Shown piece by piece: positions 1 through 8,449 of a stretch of DNA of 64,000 nt. Source of the stretch: an uncultured Solirubrobacterales bacterium (GTDB lineage: Bacteria > Actinomycetota > Thermoleophilia > Solirubrobacterales > JACPNS01); NCBI GenBank assembly GCA_937128795.1, contig CAKZMQ010000023.1, positions 1 to 64,000 on the forward strand, written 5' to 3'. How positions within the stretch are numbered: the first letter of the stretch is position 1; each line of letters starts with the position of its first letter. Both the position numbers and the translations under genes were made by a program. Under the pieces are notes generated by a model. The model saw only the letters and a list, made by a program, of their open reading frames with translations. It was not told the origin of the DNA and did no database searches.

Positions 1-866
1 CGCTCGCCGTGATCGGCGCCGGGGCAAGCGGAGTTGAGGTGGCCTCGGCCTTCGGTCGCCTTGGCGTGCCAGTCACGTTGCTCGAATCGCTTCCGCAGAT
101 CCTTCCCGCCGAGGAGCAGCAGATCGCGGAACTGCTAGGCAAAGAGCTCGCCAAGCAGAACGTAAGAGTCGTCACTGACGCGCAGATCTCGCAGGTGACG
201 GCCTCTGAGGGCGGCGTCGCGATCGACGTGAACGGTGAGCGCCATGAGTTTGCCCAGCTCTGCGTGGCTGCAGGCCGAGCGCCCGACGTCGCGTCGCTGA
301 ATTTGCCAGCGGTCGGCGTCACTACAGACGAGCGTGGCGAGATCCAGATCGGAATCGACCAGCGCACATCGAATCCGCAGATCTTCGCGATCGGGGATAT
401 CGTCCGCGGCCCGGCGCTCGCCCATAAGGCATCGGAAGAGGGCGTGGTCGCGATCGAGACGATCGCGGCTCACGCGGGCGCTCACCCGATCTATGTCGAG
501 AACATTCCCCGCGCCACTTTCAGTTCGCCGCAGGTCGCGAGCATCGGTCTCACCGAAGCGCAGGCGACGGCGGCCGGATTCCAGGTCGCGGTCGGAGAGT
601 TTCCGCTCGCTGCGGCTGGGGCAGCAACCGTCTACGGCGATCGCTTCGGGCTCGTCAAGATCGTCGGCGACGTCACCAGCGGGGCGATCCTCGGTGCTCA
701 CTCGATCGGAGCGAAGGCGGCGGACCTGATCGCTGAGCTCGCGGTCGCGAAATCCGCCGGCGTCACCTATCCGCAGCTCGCCCGCATCGTCCATGCCCAC
801 CCGACAATCAGCGAGGCCGTTCTCGAAGCAGCCCGTGCCACCGAGGGCTGGGTGCTGCACGCGTAA
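1..866 (+). CDS. lpdA: dihydrolipoyl dehydrogenase (E3), 5' truncated
   Basis: This is the C-terminal 287 residues of a pyridine nucleotide-disulfide oxidoreductase. The reading frame is open from the first base, so the FAD domain with the redox-active CxxxxC lies outside the window. The visible part starts in the NAD-binding Rossmann motif (VIGAGASGVEVASAFGRLG). It continues with the second FAD-contacting stretch (IFAIGDIV) and the dimerisation domain, and ends with the E3 signature HAHPTISEAVLEAAR, whose His is the catalytic base. E3 reoxidises the dihydrolipoyl arm of 2-oxoacid dehydrogenases. The E1 alpha, E1 beta and E2 genes follow about 0.7 kb downstream on the same strand, which supports E3 of pyruvate dehydrogenase. 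A related mercuric-reductase-like enzyme cannot be fully excluded without the N-terminus. Confidence 0.9.
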   Translation, partial: LAVIGAGASGVEVASAFGRLGVPVTLLESLPQILPAEEQQIAELLGKELAKQNVRVVTDAQISQVTASEGGVAIDVNGERHEFAQLCVAAGRAPDVASLNLPAVGVTTDERGEIQIGIDQRTSNPQIFAIGDIVRGPALAHKASEEGVVAIETIAAHAGAHPIYVENIPRATFSSPQVASIGLTEAQATAAGFQVAVGEFPLAAAGAATVYGDRFGLVKIVGDVTSGAILGAHSIGAKAADLIAELAVAKSAGVTYPQLARIVHAHPTISEAVLEAARATEGWVLHA

Positions 867-907
867 CTGGCTGCGGTCGCCGCGCGCTGCGCAACAATCA
901 TCGCCTC

Positions 908-1477
908 GTGAGTGGCTTCACTTTCTACTACGACCTCGGCTCGCCCTATTCATGGGTCGTCGCCGAGCGCATCGCGCAGTCGCTCCCGGAGGCCGAGTGG
1001 GTGCCGGTGCTCCAGCCCGACGTCGACGACGGTCCCCTGTGGGACGGTCACCGCGAGCGGATCTACGACATGGCGCAGAAGTTCGGACTGATCCGGCCCC
1101 GATTCAACGAGGAGCGGACCGACCTGGCAATCGCCGATACGCGCAAGATGATGCTCGCGGCGACCTACGCCAAGTCGATCGGTCGCACCGTAGCCTTTTC
1201 GCTTGCAGCGTTTCGTCAGCAGTTCGGGGCGGCGCGTGCGGTCGACGACGAAGAGACGATCCTGCTCGCCGCCGCGGCCTGCGAAATGCACCCGCGCGCA
1301 TTGCTCCAGGCGCTTGAGATGAAGTCCGTGCAGCAGTCACTGACCGACGCCGGCGCTCAACTTCGCGATCAAATCGGCCGCACAGAACTGCCGGTGCTTG
1401 TCGGTGCCGACGGATTCCACGCATCCGAGGACGAGCTGTTCATGCACGCGATCGAAGAGTTCATCGACATCAAGTAG
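908..1477 (+). CDS. DsbA/HCCA isomerase-family thioredoxin-fold protein
   Basis: A 189-residue protein with a GTG start 41 bases after the E3 gene. The N-terminal FTFYYDLGSPYSWVVAER matches the first strand and helix of the 2-hydroxychromene-2-carboxylate isomerase / DsbA-like family. In that family the active-site Ser or Cys sits in the SPYS-type turn, and here it is SPYSW with no CxxC. The middle is helical, and the segment RTELPVLVGADGFHASEDEL is the cis-Pro loop and last strand typical of the fold. The true substrate is unknown, but glutathione- or mycothiol-dependent isomerases and DSBA-like oxidoreductases are the nearest families. It lies between E3 and E1 on the same strand and may be cotranscribed, without an obvious role in the PDH complex. 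Confidence 0.8.
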   Translation: MSGFTFYYDLGSPYSWVVAERIAQSLPEAEWVPVLQPDVDDGPLWDGHRERIYDMAQKFGLIRPRFNEERTDLAIADTRKMMLAATYAKSIGRTVAFSLAAFRQQFGAARAVDDEETILLAAAACEMHPRALLQALEMKSVQQSLTDAGAQLRDQIGRTELPVLVGADGFHASEDELFMHAIEEFIDIK

Positions 1478-1528
1478 CGCTTCGCGAGCGCGGGTAGCCC
1501 GGACCGGTCGCCCGAACACTCCAATATT

Positions 1529-2857
1529 GTGAACGCGATGGCGTTCAGAGGATCAAAAAACGACGAGCAGCAGACAGGGCAGACCGCTCAGTCCGCGCCC
1601 ACTCAGGCAGTCCATCGCTTTCAGCCCGACCATATGCTGCCCGAGGCTGAACGCGGCAAGGCGATTCTTTACAGAATGTTGCTGATCCGTCGCTTCGAGG
1701 AGCGTGCCGGCGAGATGTACGCGCGCGCGAAGATCGGAGGCTTCCTGCACCTGTGCATCGGCGAGGAGGCGACGGTGGTTGGCACGTCTGCGGCGATGCG
1801 TACCAACGACTACCTGATCAGCACCTACCGCGAACACGGGCAAGTACTGGCTCGCGGCACGCCGCCACAAGAGGTAATGGCAGAACTTTTCGGCCGCGAG
1901 ACAGGCGTATCGAAGGGGCGCGGCGGCTCGATGCACATGTTCGACGGCCAGCGTCGTTTCATGGGCGGCTACGGAATCGTCGGTGGCAACCTACCGATCG
2001 CGGCCGGCATTGGCATGGCGAACAGTTACTACGGCAACGACGACGCAGTCGTCTGCATGCTCGGCGACGGTGCGACCAACCAAGGAACGTTCGGAGAAAC
2101 GCTGAATCTCGCCGCGCTGTGGAAGCTGCCGGTCGTATTCATCATCGTCAACAACCAATTCGGCATGGGCACGGCGCTTGCGCGACACTCGGCGGTGACC
2201 GACCTCTCGGCCAAGGGCGAGGGCTTCGGCGTGCCGGGAACACGCTGTGATGGCATGGACGTGCTCGATGTCGAGTCCTGCGTCAAGAACGCACTCGAAC
2301 TCGTCCGCACGGAAAAGCATCCCGTACTGATCGAAGCTGTCACCTACCGCTTCCGCGGCCACTCCGTCGCCGATCCCGAGGAGTACCGCACCAAGGAGGA
2401 GGTCGACGAGTGGCGCAGTCGTGATCCGATCATGCAGTTCGCCAACAAGATGATCAAGGGTGGCGCGATCACCGGGGCGGATGCCGAAGAGCTCGACAAG
2501 ATGGCCCTGGCCGAGGTCGATGCCGCGGTGCAGTTCGCCGACCAGTCGCCGTTCCCGCCACTCGATTCGCTCTATGAAGACGTCTACGTGCTCGGCGACC
2601 AACTGCAGGGTTGGTACTCGGTCGACACCCGCAAGCCGGGGGCGCAACGCGGCGAGAACATCGCCGGGGACGAAGAACTCCAGCGCCTTGCCGAGGCAGG
2701 TGCTTCGCACGTGGAGGGCGAGCAGTTCGATGAGCAGGTGGTGATGCGCGACGGCGCGCGAAGAGATGACGCCGCCCCGCCGCCGACGGTGCAAGTTCCG
2801 GAGGAGCAGGTCGCGCAGCAGCCGGCACCACTTCCACTCCCACCAGAGGACAGCTGA
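1529..2857 (+). CDS. pdhA: pyruvate dehydrogenase E1 component subunit alpha
   Basis: A 442-residue thiamine-diphosphate decarboxylase subunit. It carries the ThDP/Mg motif GDG (residues 179-181) to NN (208-209), and the E1 alpha signature around HMFDGQRRFMGGYGIVGGNLP. With E1 beta it decarboxylates pyruvate and transfers the acetyl group to E2 lipoyl arms. It is longer than the usual 330-370 residues. About 40 residues at the N-terminus are polar and Gln/Thr-rich. About 60 residues at the C-terminus are acidic and end in a Pro-rich tail (PAPLPLPPEDS) that resembles the E2 linker style. The start is GTG at 1529; an ATG three codons later (1538) is an alternative. The gene sits 2 bases ahead of E1 beta, so the subunits are probably translationally coupled. 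Confidence 0.95.
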   Translation: MNAMAFRGSKNDEQQTGQTAQSAPTQAVHRFQPDHMLPEAERGKAILYRMLLIRRFEERAGEMYARAKIGGFLHLCIGEEATVVGTSAAMRTNDYLISTYREHGQVLARGTPPQEVMAELFGRETGVSKGRGGSMHMFDGQRRFMGGYGIVGGNLPIAAGIGMANSYYGNDDAVVCMLGDGATNQGTFGETLNLAALWKLPVVFIIVNNQFGMGTALARHSAVTDLSAKGEGFGVPGTRCDGMDVLDVESCVKNALELVRTEKHPVLIEAVTYRFRGHSVADPEEYRTKEEVDEWRSRDPIMQFANKMIKGGAITGADAEELDKMALAEVDAAVQFADQSPFPPLDSLYEDVYVLGDQLQGWYSVDTRKPGAQRGENIAGDEELQRLAEAGASHVEGEQFDEQVVMRDGARRDDAAPPPTVQVPEEQVAQQPAPLPLPPEDS

Positions 2858-2859
2858 CG

Positions 2860-3852
2860 ATGGCCGAGATGCGCTATCGCGAAGCCCTGAACCTGGCGAT
2901 CCGCGAAGAGATGCGGCTGAATCGCGACGTGATGATCATGGGCGAGGACATCGGCGTCTTCAACGGTGCCTTCAAGGTCACCGAAGGCCTGCTCGAGGAG
3001 TTCGGCGAATCCCGTGTTCGCGACACGCCGATCAGCGAGAACACGATCGTCGGCATGGGTGTGGGCGCGGCGATGGTCGGCCTGCGCCCGATCGTCGAGA
3101 TCATGACGATCAACTTCTCGCTGCTGGCGATGGATCAGATCGTCAACCACATGGCACCGATCCACTACATGTTCGGCGCGCAGGCGAAGGTGCCGATGGT
3201 TGTGCGCATGCCGCAGGGCGCGGGCCATCAGTTGGCGGCTACGCATTCGCACAGCCTCGAGGCATTTTTCATGCACGTGCCTGGCCTGCTCGTCGCCACT
3301 CCGTCCACACCGGCCGATGCGAAAGGCCTCTTGAAGGCCGCGATTCGCGACGACAACCCGGTGATCTTCATCGAGCACGAGACGCTCTACGGAATGAAGG
3401 GGGAGGTTCCGGAGGATCCAAACTTTCTCGTCCCGTTCGGCAAGGCCGAAGTACGTCGCGAAGGCACTGACGTGACGATCGTCGGTATTTCGCGCATGGC
3501 GGTCACGGCACTGGAAGCCGCCGAAATACTTGCCGAGCGCGGCATCTCGGCCGAGGTGATCGATCCGCGCACGTTGCGACCGCTCGACCTCGACACGATC
3601 CTGCGATCGGTTCAGAAGACGAATCGCGTCGTGCTGGCCGAAGAGGGGTGGCCGCACGGCGGTGTGGGAGCGAACATCACCGCACTGATCCAGGAGCAGG
3701 CGTTCGACTATCTGGATGCTCCGATTCAGCGAGTGGCCGGCGCCGACGTGCCGATGCCGTACTCGAAGCCGCTCGAACAGGCGGCATTCCCGCATGCAGA
3801 AAACATTGTTGCCGGGGCGCTTGCCACGTTCAATACAGGGGATCGGGTCTGA
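2860..3852 (+). CDS. pdhB: pyruvate dehydrogenase E1 component subunit beta
   Basis: A 330-residue transketolase-like subunit of full family length. The N-terminus (MAEMRYREALNLAIREEM) and the motif MGEDIGVFNGAFKVTEGL carry the conserved Glu that activates ThDP. The C-terminal domain (DVTIVGISRMAVTALEAAEIL, VIDPRTLRPLD) is the transketolase C-terminal fold. It forms the alpha2-beta2 E1 of the PDH complex and follows the alpha gene by 2 bases. E2 follows after 110 bases that can fold into a nested hairpin. A branched-chain or acetoin dehydrogenase role is possible for this family. Linkage to E3 and to lipA/lipB makes PDH the most economical reading. Confidence 0.95.
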   Translation: MAEMRYREALNLAIREEMRLNRDVMIMGEDIGVFNGAFKVTEGLLEEFGESRVRDTPISENTIVGMGVGAAMVGLRPIVEIMTINFSLLAMDQIVNHMAPIHYMFGAQAKVPMVVRMPQGAGHQLAATHSHSLEAFFMHVPGLLVATPSTPADAKGLLKAAIRDDNPVIFIEHETLYGMKGEVPEDPNFLVPFGKAEVRREGTDVTIVGISRMAVTALEAAEILAERGISAEVIDPRTLRPLDLDTILRSVQKTNRVVLAEEGWPHGGVGANITALIQEQAFDYLDAPIQRVAGADVPMPYSKPLEQAAFPHAENIVAGALATFNTGDRV

Positions 3853-3861
3853 TCCTTGAAG

Positions 3862-3926
3862 TGGTAATCCAAGTAGCTGCCCTGTCTGCGCCGCATTTTG
3901 GCGCCAGACGCTGGACAATGGATTAC
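3862..3926 (+). other. nested inverted repeats between pdhB and pdhC
   Basis: Arms GTAATCCA (3864-3871) and TGGATTAC (3919-3926) are perfectly complementary. They enclose a second hairpin, TCTGCGCC (3885-3892) with GGCG-c-CAGA (3900-3908), which has one bulged C. No T-run follows, so this does not look like an intrinsic terminator. A processing or stability element that sets the E1:E2 ratio is one possibility (inference). Confidence 0.4.
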
Positions 3927-3962
3927 AGCACTCGACCAACGGGTGCAACCTAGGTGAATTAG

Positions 3963-5978
3963 ATGAACGACATCGTGATGCCGCGACTCTCCGATTCGAT
4001 GACGGAGGGAACAGTCGTGCGGTGGCTGAAGGCCCCGGGCGAGGCGATCGCGCGCGGTGAACCGCTCGCCGAGATCGAGACCGACAAAGCGACAATCACG
4101 TACGAGTCGGACATCGATGGTGTGCTCACGCAGATCCTCGTAGGCGAGGGGCAGACCGTGGCAGTCGGATCGCAGATCGCAATCGTTCAACCGCTCGGCG
4201 CCGCCGCGCAACAACCGCCGCAGCAGCCGCAGCAGCCGACCGCCCCTGCGCAGTCGCCACCGCCTCTGCCTACGCCGCCCGAGCAGTCGCCACCGCCTCT
4301 GCCTACGCCGCCCGAGCAGGCGCCCGCGCCTCTGCCAACGCCGCCCGAGTTTCAACAGCCGCCGCCCCCGCTGCCGAATCCGCCGGCCGAACAGCCCCCG
4401 CAGCAGCCGTTCGACCACCAACAGTTCGAGACCGAGCATCAACAGACGGGCGAGCATCAGCAGACCGGTGAATACGAAATCCCCGCACATGACGCTGGCC
4501 AATATGACGTCGGCCAATCGGACGCAGGCGCATTCGACACGGGCGCATACGAGACGGAGCAATTCGGCACCGGAGAGCATCCCAGCGGCGACTACGAAAC
4601 GGGCGAGTTCACGACTGGTGAAAGCGCAGCAGCGCCCGGCGGCGAGCGCGTCAAGGCCTCGCCGATCGCCCGTCGCCTGGCTCGCCGCTTGGGCGTTGAC
4701 ATCGCATCGATTACCGGCAGCGGTCCGGACGGACGCATAGTCAAGGAAGACGTCGAGGCCGCAGCCGACTCAGCAGCCGCTCGCGCGGCGCAGCTCACGC
4801 CCACGCAGGCACCGGCGACCGAGCAGCCGTTTGCGGGAACGCAGTACTCAACCGAAGCCCCGCCGCCGCAGGAGTACGCCTACGAGCCCGGCGGGTCCGA
4901 GCAGCGTGAGGACGCAGCATTCGCCGCGGCGGCGCACGAAACGATCCCCCAGGCGCAGTCACAACAACCGCCACATGGCCAGCCCGCAGCGTCCCATGAC
5001 CCGCCTTTGATCCCGCACTACCCGCCACCACCGCCGGCTCCCCCGGCGTATCCGCCGCAGGGCTATCCGGCTCCCGCCTATCCGCCGCCGGGCTACGCGC
5101 CTCCGGGGATGCCGCCTGCATACCCGCAGCAGCAACCAGCGCAGCCGTTCCCCGCCCCGCCACCGTTCGTTCAAGGCATGACGGGCAACTACCCCGCGGT
5201 CGAGCAGACGGGCGCCCAGCAGCCGCCTCAGCCGCCGCCTGCGCAGCAACAGCCGCCGCCGCAACCCGGAGCAAGTCCGACGGCCACCCGTGGGCACTCC
5301 ACGCCGATCGAGCCGACAAATGCTCAGCAGACGGTCGCCCGTCGAATGGCAGAGTCAAAGGCCACGGCGCCGGAGTTCTTCGTCGAGACCGAGGTCGACA
5401 TGACGATGGCGGTTGCGTTTCGGGAGCAACTGCGCGGTGCAATCGAACCGTTGCCCTCCTACAACGACTTCGTGTTCAAGGCCGCCGCGATGGCGCTCAA
5501 GCAGTACCCGAACGTCAACGCCGCTTACAAGGACGGCCACTTCGAGCAGTATTCCGATGTCAATATCGGCATGGTCGTGTCGGCCACCGATTTGCTCGCG
5601 GTGCCAACGTTGTTCAATGTCGACGCGAAGGGCTTGTCGCAGATCGCTCGCGAGTCGCACGAACTGGCGGAAGCCGTGCGAAATCGCACGATTCAGCCGG
5701 CACAGTTGACTGGCGGCACCTTCAGCATCTCCAACCTCGGGATGTACGGCGTCGAACGCTTTACCGCGATCCTCAATCCTCCTCAGGCCGCGATTCTCGC
5801 GGTTGGCGCGATCACGCGCAAGGCGGTAATCGCAGAAGACGGGATGTCACTGGTCGTCCGTCAGATGATGGCGATGACGCTCACCTGCGACCACCGCATC
5901 CTCTACGGCGCCGAAGCCGCCGAATTCATCGCAGCGATCAAGGCCTGGCTCGAGAATCCCCAAATGCTTCAGGTCTGA
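3963..5978 (+). CDS. pdhC: dihydrolipoamide acetyltransferase (E2) with very long Pro/Gln linkers
   Basis: A 671-residue E2. Residues 1-80 are the lipoyl domain, with the lipoylated Lys42 in IETDKATITY. Residues about 82-220 are a Pro/Gln then Gln/Thr/Glu linker. Next is the peripheral subunit-binding domain (KASPIARRLARRLGVDIASI ... GRIVKEDVEAA). A second, about 180-residue Pro/Tyr/Gln linker follows, then the 230-residue acetyltransferase core. The catalytic motif is DHRILYG, where many E2s have DHRxxDG. The Tyr variant is also known in plastid and cyanobacterial E2, so it is not a defect. The catalytic domain forms the complex core, and the long linkers give the lipoyl arm reach. There is a single lipoyl domain. 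The linkers make it longer than the usual 400-550 residues. Confidence 0.95.
   Translation: MNDIVMPRLSDSMTEGTVVRWLKAPGEAIARGEPLAEIETDKATITYESDIDGVLTQILVGEGQTVAVGSQIAIVQPLGAAAQQPPQQPQQPTAPAQSPPPLPTPPEQSPPPLPTPPEQAPAPLPTPPEFQQPPPPLPNPPAEQPPQQPFDHQQFETEHQQTGEHQQTGEYEIPAHDAGQYDVGQSDAGAFDTGAYETEQFGTGEHPSGDYETGEFTTGESAAAPGGERVKASPIARRLARRLGVDIASITGSGPDGRIVKEDVEAAADSAAARAAQLTPTQAPATEQPFAGTQYSTEAPPPQEYAYEPGGSEQREDAAFAAAAHETIPQAQSQQPPHGQPAASHDPPLIPHYPPPPPAPPAYPPQGYPAPAYPPPGYAPPGMPPAYPQQQPAQPFPAPPPFVQGMTGNYPAVEQTGAQQPPQPPPAQQQPPPQPGASPTATRGHSTPIEPTNAQQTVARRMAESKATAPEFFVETEVDMTMAVAFREQLRGAIEPLPSYNDFVFKAAAMALKQYPNVNAAYKDGHFEQYSDVNIGMVVSATDLLAVPTLFNVDAKGLSQIARESHELAEAVRNRTIQPAQLTGGTFSISNLGMYGVERFTAILNPPQAAILAVGAITRKAVIAEDGMSLVVRQMMAMTLTCDHRILYGAEAAEFIAAIKAWLENPQMLQV
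4251..4349 (+). repeat. three tandem 33-bp units in the E2 linker
   Basis: Units 4251-4283 and 4284-4316 are identical, and 4317-4349 is a diverged third copy. Each encodes the 11-residue block Q-S/A-P-P/A-P-L-P-T-P-P-E of the flexible linker. The two identical copies indicate recent in-frame duplication, so linker length may vary between strains. Confidence 0.9.
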
Positions 5979-6019
5979 GCTGCAGGTCGGAGCTGCAGGC
6001 CTGAGCCGCCAGACTCCGG

Positions 6020-6640
6020 CTAGCGGCCGTTCTGCGCGGCCAGCTCAGGGTGCCACTCGAGCGCTTGGGCAGCGTTCGACAACCCCGGACCTGCTTTGAC
6101 GATCGTCAACTGGTCGTTCTCCGACCGCACGACGACGCACCAGCTCTCGCCTATGTCATCCGGTGGAGGCACACATGTACGCAACGTGCGCTCGCTCATC
6201 TTCCAGGTATCCGCCGCACTGAGCATCGGCTTGAACCGCGCCGGTGCCTGTGCCTCCACGGTGCGCTTGACCAGCGCCGCATTTTTCTCGAGCCGCTCGG
6301 TCGGTGTGACGATGACTTCGGAGTTCGAGAGACCCAGCGCCATGATCGCCAGCAATCCGAAAACCATCAAGGTGCCGGAGGTCCAACGCTCAGCCACAGC
6401 AACAGATTGCGGCGCGGCATTCGCGGCCCCTTCATGCCCGCCCGTCGACGCCAGATATGGCGCCGCCCAGGGCGTCACCACGTAGGCCAGGAACGCATTG
6501 CCGAGCAGCGCCACGATGATCGCGACGGGCCACGCGATCGTGCCGTCTCCGAACGGGTCACGGTGCAGCAGGACGGCGCCGACCGGCGTGAAAATGACGA
6601 CGATCGCTGCGACGGAGCGGTTTTTCAGCGTTCGCCTCAT
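6020..6640 (-). CDS. membrane-anchored protein of unknown function
   Basis: A 206-residue protein that I do not recognise. Three hydrophobic segments are visible at about residues 10-26, 35-58 and 90-110. A hydrophilic C-terminal domain of about 95 residues follows and probably lies outside the membrane. It contains KMSERTLRTCVPPPDD and SWCVVVRSENDQLTIVKAG, with two Cys that could form a disulfide. The gene is on the opposite strand to its neighbours, convergent with E2 and divergent from lipB, whose start is 38 bases from this one. The two therefore share a short promoter region. Codon use matches the neighbourhood. Confidence 0.7.
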   Translation of the reverse strand: MRRTLKNRSVAAIVVIFTPVGAVLLHRDPFGDGTIAWPVAIIVALLGNAFLAYVVTPWAAPYLASTGGHEGAANAAPQSVAVAERWTSGTLMVFGLLAIMALGLSNSEVIVTPTERLEKNAALVKRTVEAQAPARFKPMLSAADTWKMSERTLRTCVPPPDDIGESWCVVVRSENDQLTIVKAGPGLSNAAQALEWHPELAAQNGR

Positions 6641-6678
6641 CGCCGCAGAGGTTAGGTCGCCGGGCTACGATCAATGCC

Positions 6679-7398
6679 ATGTCCGAACTGTGGGTGACGC
6701 GGCTGGGAAGGATCGATTATGACGACGCGCTCGATCTACAGCATCGGCTGCGCGATGCGCGTGCCGACAGTCTGATCGCGGACACGCTGCTGCTGCTCGA
6801 GCACCCGCCGGTCTACACACGCGGCCGTCGCAGCGAATCGTCGGAGTTGCCGATGGGAGAGAACTGGTATCGCCAACAAGGAATCGCGATCCGCGACGTC
6901 GAGCGCGGGGGCAAGGTCACGTACCACGGTCCCGGCCAGTTGGTCGGGTATCCGATCTTGGACACAGCGATCGTGGCTAGAGACATCCCGCGCCTCGTCA
7001 GCACGATCGAACAGGCGATGATCGCGGCGTTGGCGGCCGAGGCCGTGGACGCTCGCCCGGACGCCGCCGGTCGCGGGGTGTGGGCAGGCGCCGACGGCAC
7101 CGAGGGCAAGATCGGATCGATCGGCCTGCACGTGGCCAATGGTGTCTCCACACATGGTTTCATGGTCAATGTCGACAACGATCTTCAGCCGTTCACATGG
7201 ATCAAGCCGTGTGGTCTGGATGATGCCGCGACCTCGATCGCCGAACAGACCGGCGTATCCGGCCGCATGAACTGTTTCTCAAAACGCGTCGCGTATGAGC
7301 TGGCGAGCAGACTGGGATTGCGGCAGCGCCTCGTTTCCAAGCCACGCCTGCTCGCCGCGCTCGACCGCGCTCCGTGCCCGCAACCCGCGACGATCTAG
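6679..7398 (+). CDS. lipB: lipoyl(octanoyl) transferase LipB
   Basis: A 239-residue octanoyl-ACP:protein transferase, the first step of lipoate assembly on E2 and GcvH proteins. The signature RGGKVTYHGPGQLVGYPI is at residues 76-93. The catalytic pair is Lys144 (TEGKIGSIGLHV) and Cys178 (FTWIKPCGLDD), with HGFMVNV between them. Together these cover the whole active site. It lies 10 bases before lipA, the enzyme that inserts sulfur into the octanoyl group it attaches. Both sit just downstream of the lipoyl-dependent PDH genes, so substrate protein and modifying enzymes are clustered. Confidence 0.97.
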   Translation: MSELWVTRLGRIDYDDALDLQHRLRDARADSLIADTLLLLEHPPVYTRGRRSESSELPMGENWYRQQGIAIRDVERGGKVTYHGPGQLVGYPILDTAIVARDIPRLVSTIEQAMIAALAAEAVDARPDAAGRGVWAGADGTEGKIGSIGLHVANGVSTHGFMVNVDNDLQPFTWIKPCGLDDAATSIAEQTGVSGRMNCFSKRVAYELASRLGLRQRLVSKPRLLAALDRAPCPQPATI

Positions 7399-7408
7399 TG
7401 TTGCCGCG

Positions 7409-8449
7409 ATGACAGAAACTGTCCTGGATCGCGAAGCAGCAGAACCGACGGTCGCGCAACGCGCACACCGCACGCGGTCGCGCTCGAACCCCGGTGGAGT
7501 CAGCGAACAGACGCTTGCCGAAGACCTCGGGGGTGGAAAGGTCCGCCCGTTCCGCGACCGCAAGCCCGAGTGGTTCAAGGTTGCTTCTCCCGGCGGTCCG
7601 AACTACCGCGAGATCCGCAAGGAGATCAAGGGCGCTGGGCTCAACACCGTCTGCGAAGAGGCCAACTGTCCGAACATCGGCGAGTGTTGGGAGCGCGGCA
7701 CGGCGACCTTCATGATTCTTGGAGACACCTGTACCCGCCGCTGCGGCTTTTGCAATATCAACACCGGCAAGCCGACCTTTCACGATCCGATCGAAGGCTT
7801 CAAGGTTGCGGCTCAGGTGAAGAAGATGGGACTCAAGTTTGCCGTGATCACCAGCGTCGACCGCGACGACCTTCCGGACTACGGTGCTGGTGCCTTTGTG
7901 CAGACGATCCGAGCGGTTCGTGCACGCGCGCCCGAATGCGGTATCGAGGTTCTGACCCCTGACTTCCGCGGCCAGGAAATGCCACTCGCCCGTGTGATCG
8001 AGGCCCGACCCGACGTCTTCAACCACAACGTGGAGGTTGTCCCGCGGCTCTACCCGTATGCGCGACGTGGCTCCACTTTTGCGCGCTCCTGTCGAGTTCT
8101 GAAGAACGCGAAGCTGATGGGCGGCAGCGAGGTCGCCACCAAGTCCGGCCTGATGGTCGGTCTCGGCGAAACGCACGACGAGTTGGTCGAGACCTTCAAG
8201 CTGCTCCGCGAAAACCTCGTGCAGGTCTTGACCGTCGGTCAATATCTGCGCCCGACCCGTGATCATCTGCCAGTGGTTCGCTATTGGCACCCGGATGAGT
8301 TCAAAGCACTCGAGGACGCGGCCTACGCACTCGGTTTCGAGTCGGTCGCCGCGGGGCCACTGGTCCGTTCGAGCTACCACGCCGATGAGCACGCGCCCAA
8401 GCGGCTGGCGCAAAAGCTCGACTCGCCGCTGGCCGCTGCTGCGGTCTAG
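7409..8449 (+). CDS. lipA: lipoyl synthase LipA (radical SAM)
   Basis: A 346-residue radical SAM enzyme that adds two sulfurs to protein-bound octanoyl groups. The auxiliary cluster motif is C82-x4-C87-x5-C93 (CEEANCPNIGEC). The SAM cluster motif is C108-x3-C112-x2-C115 (CTRRCGFC). A C-terminal RSSYHADEH segment carries the conserved Ser that ligates the auxiliary cluster. The frame is open further upstream to 7295. The ATG at 7409, 10 bases after the lipB stop, removes an unrelated N-terminus and is preferred. About 40 N-terminal residues before the core are Arg-rich and poorly conserved. The 3' end overlaps the convergent nitroreductase gene by 4 bases. Confidence 0.97.
   Translation: MTETVLDREAAEPTVAQRAHRTRSRSNPGGVSEQTLAEDLGGGKVRPFRDRKPEWFKVASPGGPNYREIRKEIKGAGLNTVCEEANCPNIGECWERGTATFMILGDTCTRRCGFCNINTGKPTFHDPIEGFKVAAQVKKMGLKFAVITSVDRDDLPDYGAGAFVQTIRAVRARAPECGIEVLTPDFRGQEMPLARVIEARPDVFNHNVEVVPRLYPYARRGSTFARSCRVLKNAKLMGGSEVATKSGLMVGLGETHDELVETFKLLRENLVQVLTVGQYLRPTRDHLPVVRYWHPDEFKALEDAAYALGFESVAAGPLVRSSYHADEHAPKRLAQKLDSPLAAAAV

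Noticed and set aside
2584..4095. Long minus-strand frame of 503 residues opposite pdhA-pdhC
   Set aside because: It is the Arg/His-rich shadow of high-GC coding DNA in clear PDH genes, with no own motifs.
5891..5911. E2 catalytic motif DHRILYG read as a broken DHRxxDG active site
   Set aside because: The Tyr variant occurs in plastid and cyanobacterial E2 enzymes that are active, so it is a subtype and not a loss.
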